From positions 992,001 through 1,056,000 of the forward strand of contig NC_015976.1 of assembly GCF_000283515.1 (NCBI RefSeq): 64,000 bases of DNA. The letters run 5' to 3'. This document shows positions 61,242 through 64,000 of this stretch, one piece after another; position 1 is the stretch's first letter, and the number at the start of each line of letters is the position of its first letter. Source of the stretch: Sphingobium sp. SYK-6 (GTDB lineage: Bacteria; Pseudomonadota; Alphaproteobacteria; Sphingomonadales; Sphingomonadaceae). Below the pieces are notes generated by a model, which saw nothing but the letters and a program-made list of their open reading frames with translations, was not told the DNA's origin and did not search any database. The position numbers and the translations under genes are program-made.

Positions 61242-62036
61242 ATGAACCCGGTAATGGCCAGGCTGAATTATGTGGTTCGCGGCGAGAGTGCGGTGTTCAA
61301 TGCCGCCAATCGCGCGGAAAGCTATTGGCCCAAGGAAGAGCATGTCGTGCCGATCCACGATGTGCGGCCGCTTGCAGACCAGCTGTCCTTCGATCGCAAC
61401 GGCTTCCTGCTCGTGCGGGAGGAATCCGCTGTTGCCGCGGCGCCGACCGACGAGGAGAAGAAGGCCGTCTTCGCGCAGGAAGCCGCTGCGCTCATCACGC
61501 GGCTGACCGGCGCGGCCAGGGTCGTGACTTTCGGCACGATGCTGCGCACTGACGCGCGGGACGCTGGCGACGGCAATCTGCCGGCCTTCGGCGCGCATGT
61601 GGATTATGGCGCGCGCACGGTGCGCGATTTCACACTGGACCTGATGCCGCAGGAGGAAGCGGAGCGGCGCCTGGCCGGCCGGCACATGCTCATCAACATC
61701 TGGCGGCCGTTGCGCATGGTGGAGCGATCACCTCTGGCGCTGTGCGATGCCAGCACGGTGCGACCCGAGGATCTGTTCCCCAGCGAGGTCCGCGGGGGAC
61801 TGGGCGATGCGCGCCGGCGTTCGCTCTGGGGCTTCAACCTTGCCTATAATCCCGAGCATCGCTGGTATTACGCACCGCGCATGCAACCGGATGAAGCCTT
61901 CGTCTTCCGCCTGTTCGATTCCAATCCCGATGCGGTGCAGTGGACCGGCCATAGCGCATTCGAGGACCCAGCCTCCCCGCCCGATGCGCCGCCGCGCCAG
62001 AGCATCGAAATCCGCACGATCGCTTATCTGGACTGA
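61242..62036 (+). CDS. CmcJ/NvfI family oxidoreductase
   Basis: A 264-residue protein of the CmcJ/NvfI family, which includes cephamycin CmcJ and fungal meroterpenoid enzymes related to non-haem iron oxygenases. Recognised blocks are RLNYVVRGESAVF at the N-terminus, FGAHVDYGARTVRDFT with the His-x-Asp metal-ligand pair, INIWRPLRMVERSPLALCDA, and a C-terminal SIEIRTIAYLD. AGGAGCAACGGGACC precedes the ATG. It diverges from the MFS gene and is followed by repeats. The substrate is unknown; bacterial members are common but not characterised. Confidence 0.83.
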   Translation: MNPVMARLNYVVRGESAVFNAANRAESYWPKEEHVVPIHDVRPLADQLSFDRNGFLLVREESAVAAAPTDEEKKAVFAQEAAALITRLTGAARVVTFGTMLRTDARDAGDGNLPAFGAHVDYGARTVRDFTLDLMPQEEAERRLAGRHMLINIWRPLRMVERSPLALCDASTVRPEDLFPSEVRGGLGDARRRSLWGFNLAYNPEHRWYYAPRMQPDEAFVFRLFDSNPDAVQWTGHSAFEDPASPPDAPPRQSIEIRTIAYLD

Positions 62037-62138
62037 CGCCTGAGCGGACGGGCTCGGTCAGGGCATGTGGACAAATTCCAGCCCCAATGAACGTCGGTTC
62101 TCAGAAGCCCTCGATGTGGAGGGAACGGAAGGAATGAG

Positions 62139-62279
62139 GTGGAGAGCGGCCGTAGCCCTCTCCCCTTCAGGGGAGAGGGTTGGGAGAGGGGAGGTCGCAA
62201 GCTGACAAGCCTCCGTTTCTCTCCCCTCAAGGGGAGAGAGAGCAACAACAGCAAAGCCGTCGCATCCGGAAGGTCTGAT
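62139..62279. repeat. Dispersed intergenic repeat with two CTCTCCCC hairpins, short copy
   Basis: This is the second copy of the element at 16052-16229. It shares CTCTCCCCTTCAGGGGAGAG (62158-62177), GGTTGGGAGAGGGGAGGTCG, AAGCCTCCGTTTCTCTCCCC and the following AGCAACA region, but lacks the 40 bases between the CACGCTG repeats. With the flanks it fills the 62037-62340 gap, where no gene is supported. Confidence 0.75.
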
Positions 62280-62340
62280 AATCGCTTGAAATGCCCCGAT
62301 AGCGGGCGTCTTATCGACCCGGGAATCTGTCCGCGCGGCC

Positions 62341-62472
62341 CTAGAGAACATCCCCGAACATCAGCCAGAGCATCACGAACCAGGCGATGAGTCCTGCGAT
62401 GCCGATGATGATGTGCAGGCGCGCGCGCAGCCAGTGGAGCGGGCCGGTCGGGTCTTCATCCTCATCGTTCAT
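62341..62472 (-). CDS. 43-residue single-pass membrane peptide
   Basis: A short protein with an acidic N-terminus (MNDEDEDPTGP) and one strong transmembrane segment (about residues 20-40, HIIIGIAGLIAWFVMLWLM). The acidic start and compact hydrophobic helix look like a real small membrane protein rather than chance, but I do not recognise the family. It is isolated between a repeat and the divergent NTF2 gene. Confidence 0.5.
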   Translation of the reverse strand: MNDEDEDPTGPLHWLRARLHIIIGIAGLIAWFVMLWLMFGDVL

Positions 62473-62680
62473 ATCGGGGCGATAGTGGAAAGCGGGGCGG
62501 GGGCGCAATGCGCCTCTCGCCGCGCCTGTTCCAACCGGGCGATCGGCAGGCTTCGCCGCTATGGACAGACCGCTCCGCGCAACTGTCGCTTCCGCTGAGG
62601 GCAAGACGGTATGCCCGGCGACTGGCAGGCGCGGGGCAGACGGGCCTCGCGGCCCCGGCCAGACAAAGGGGAGGCGATCC

Positions 62681-63136
62681 GTGGCCCATGACAACCTGCT
62701 GAAACTCAATGCAGAGCTCGCGCTCCAGCTTGCCGATTATTGGCACGAGATCGATACCAATGGCGGCCGGAACGCATCGGCTTACTATACCGAGGATGCG
62801 GTGTTCCATGGCCAGTTCGCGTCCTATGAAGGCGTTGCCAAGATCCAGCAATTCTACGACTGGCGCGTTGCGCAGGGGCCGCGCCTCGCCGTGCATGGCT
62901 TCACCAATTTCCGTGCATGGTTCACGGGCGAGGATACGGCCGAGGCGACGAACTATCTGTATCTTTACGCCGCCAACGGGGTGAAACCTCTGCCCACTCA
63001 TGCACCCATCACCATTTCGCTCGCCACGGACAAGTATCGCAAGGTGGGCGAGCGCTGGCTGTGCACCTATCGGCGCTTCGAGCATCTGTTCGAAGGCGAT
63101 ACGCCGATCACCAATCCCAATCTCGACGAGAAATAG
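62681..63136 (+). CDS. SnoaL-like / NTF2-fold protein (SnoaL_4 type)
   Basis: A 151-residue NTF2-fold protein: LNAELALQLADYWHEIDTNGGRNASA at the N-terminus (conserved as ADYWHEIDTNGG), YYTEDAVFHGQFASYEG, and a C-terminal half with ERWLCTYRRFEHLF. It is of the SnoaL_4 subgroup, like the one at 9134, and differs from the DWPDF-motif group. GTG at 62681 is the start, preceded by GGGGAGG at 7 bases. It stands before a GntR/FCD regulator on the same strand. Function is unknown; related proteins occur in aromatic catabolism. Confidence 0.8.
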   Translation: MAHDNLLKLNAELALQLADYWHEIDTNGGRNASAYYTEDAVFHGQFASYEGVAKIQQFYDWRVAQGPRLAVHGFTNFRAWFTGEDTAEATNYLYLYAANGVKPLPTHAPITISLATDKYRKVGERWLCTYRRFEHLFEGDTPITNPNLDEK

Positions 63137-63289
63137 GCACTGGCTTCTCCTGGCCGGCTGCCGCTGCCAGCGCATGGCGGCCGCGCCAGGATTGCCGGGT
63201 CTGCAATGCGCGCCGGGCGCGGGGGCTTGCGTGCGCCAGCGCGGCCCGACATCATTTGATCCATCCACGAGGCGAGCGGACGAGCGACG

Positions 63290-63979
63290 ATGGCGAGCCA
63301 GGTGACGGGAGGGGGCGAAGACGCGGACGATCGGCGGTTGCCGCGTTCGCAAGGCTTCGTCGAGGAAGTGCTGAACATCATCCGCTCGGATATCATGTCC
63401 CTGCGTATCCGCCCGGACAGCCGCATATCCATCGACCAGCTCGCTCGCGACCTGGGTGTTTCCCAGACGCCGATCCGGGAAGCTCTTTCGATGCTGGAAG
63501 CGATGGGGCTGGTCACCAAGCGGCGCTATTCGGGCTATTGCAGCACGCCCCAGCTCAGCCGTCGGCAGCTTGACGAACTCTATGAAGTCCGCGCGCTGCT
63601 CGAGCCCTATGCGGCGCGCCGCGCGGCGCAGCGGATGACGCAGGACGCCGCCCTGCGCCTGCGCCAGCTTTCCGGCGCGATGGGCCCCGACAGGGCGTCA
63701 CAATCCTATGATGATTTCGCGCGCCTGGATTCCGAGCTTCACGATGCGGTCGCCGCTGCCAGTGGTAACGACCTCATCCAGGAAGCGCTCGCGCGCCTGC
63801 ACGCGCATTTTCATGTCTTTCGCCTCCGCCGCCACAGCGAAGTGACGAGGGAAGCCTTCCTGGAGCATGAGATGCTGGTGGAAGCCCTCGCGGCGGGTGA
63901 TGCCGAAGGGGCCGAGCAGGCCATGCGCGAGCATATCCGGAAATCCTATGATCGGCTGATCGCCTTCGCCCGGGAATGA
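63290..63979 (+). CDS. GntR family transcriptional regulator, FadR/FCD subfamily
   Basis: A 229-residue GntR-type regulator. The winged helix at about residues 20-90 has ISIDQLARDLGVSQTPIREAL and SMLEAMGLVTKRRYSG. The all-helical FCD effector domain at about 95-220 has the metal-binding pattern of Asp and His residues (DSELHDAVAAASGN, then EHEMLVEALAAGD and AMREHIRKSYDRL). FCD regulators respond to small carboxylates such as aromatic or organic acids. Its target cannot be read here; the NTF2 gene upstream or genes beyond the window are candidates. Confidence 0.92.
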   Translation: MASQVTGGGEDADDRRLPRSQGFVEEVLNIIRSDIMSLRIRPDSRISIDQLARDLGVSQTPIREALSMLEAMGLVTKRRYSGYCSTPQLSRRQLDELYEVRALLEPYAARRAAQRMTQDAALRLRQLSGAMGPDRASQSYDDFARLDSELHDAVAAASGNDLIQEALARLHAHFHVFRLRRHSEVTREAFLEHEMLVEALAAGDAEGAEQAMREHIRKSYDRLIAFARE

Positions 63980-64000
63980 TCGGAGCGTCGCGGGGCTGCG

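Overview
This GC-rich window most likely comes from a sphingomonad (Sphingomonadaceae: Sphingobium, Novosphingobium or a relative). The signs are a TonB-dependent receptor, a PEPxxWA-CTERM protein, a small acidic protein with the DESFPASDPPSF tail, AAHS-type transporters, many SnoaL/NTF2-fold proteins and abundant REP-like palindromes. No rRNA, tRNA, CRISPR array, phage or insertion sequence was seen.

Layout. 1-4.9 kb: the C-terminal part of a TonB receptor, a CocE/NonD-type hydrolase and a PEP-CTERM protein. 4.9-23.2 kb: a catabolic island of five transcription units. These are (a) NTF2 protein plus two DUF3237 proteins; (b) aldehyde dehydrogenase, NTF2 protein, Zn alcohol dehydrogenase, esterase and a carotenoid/lignostilbene-dioxygenase-family enzyme; (c) AAHS transporter plus NTF2 protein; (d) GMC oxidoreductase, NTF2 protein, GMC oxidoreductase; (e) aldehyde dehydrogenase, MarR, double-domain NTF2 protein. 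A fused tandem MarR regulator sits between units a and b. GTTGAT/ATCAAC inverted repeats lie in front of these units. The enzyme families match those used by sphingomonads to degrade lignin-derived dimers: the phenylcoumaran (beta-5) route through GMC oxidation, DUF3237 decarboxylation and stilbene cleavage, and the diarylpropane (beta-1) route through an NTF2-fold deformylating lyase and stilbene cleavage. The exact substrate is inferred.

23.2-30.6 kb: housekeeping and stress genes separated by repeats: a small acidic protein, an extensin-like protein, a frameshifted SDR with a divergent HxlR regulator, topoisomerase IB, fumarase C, a PRC-barrel protein behind an EcfG-type promoter, and an intact SDR. 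30.1-43.0 kb: branched-chain amino acid catabolism. An Lrp regulator diverges from the four-subunit branched-chain 2-oxoacid dehydrogenase and a thioesterase. The convergent leucine operon has isovaleryl-CoA dehydrogenase, a small membrane protein, both methylcrotonyl-CoA carboxylase subunits, MaoC and a CitE-type lyase. 43.1-48.7 kb: a LysR regulator, an NAD(P)-binding protein, an SGNH hydrolase, then glutathione-dependent formaldehyde oxidation (frmA, two VOC proteins, fghA). Formaldehyde would be the C1 product of an NTF2 lyase, so this set may serve the island.

48.7-53.2 kb: membrane proteins (DUF3817, two DUF6644-like), a second tandem MarR regulator, and a DUF6152 / secreted protein / NTF2 group of unknown function. 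53.2-61.1 kb: an arginine succinyltransferase operon (M20 hydrolase, astA, astD, astB) ending in a 2-oxoadipate dioxygenase/decarboxylase gene (hglS), with an AAHS transporter upstream. 61.2-64 kb: a CmcJ/NvfI-like oxidoreductase, a repeat, a 43-residue membrane peptide, another NTF2 protein and a GntR/FCD regulator.
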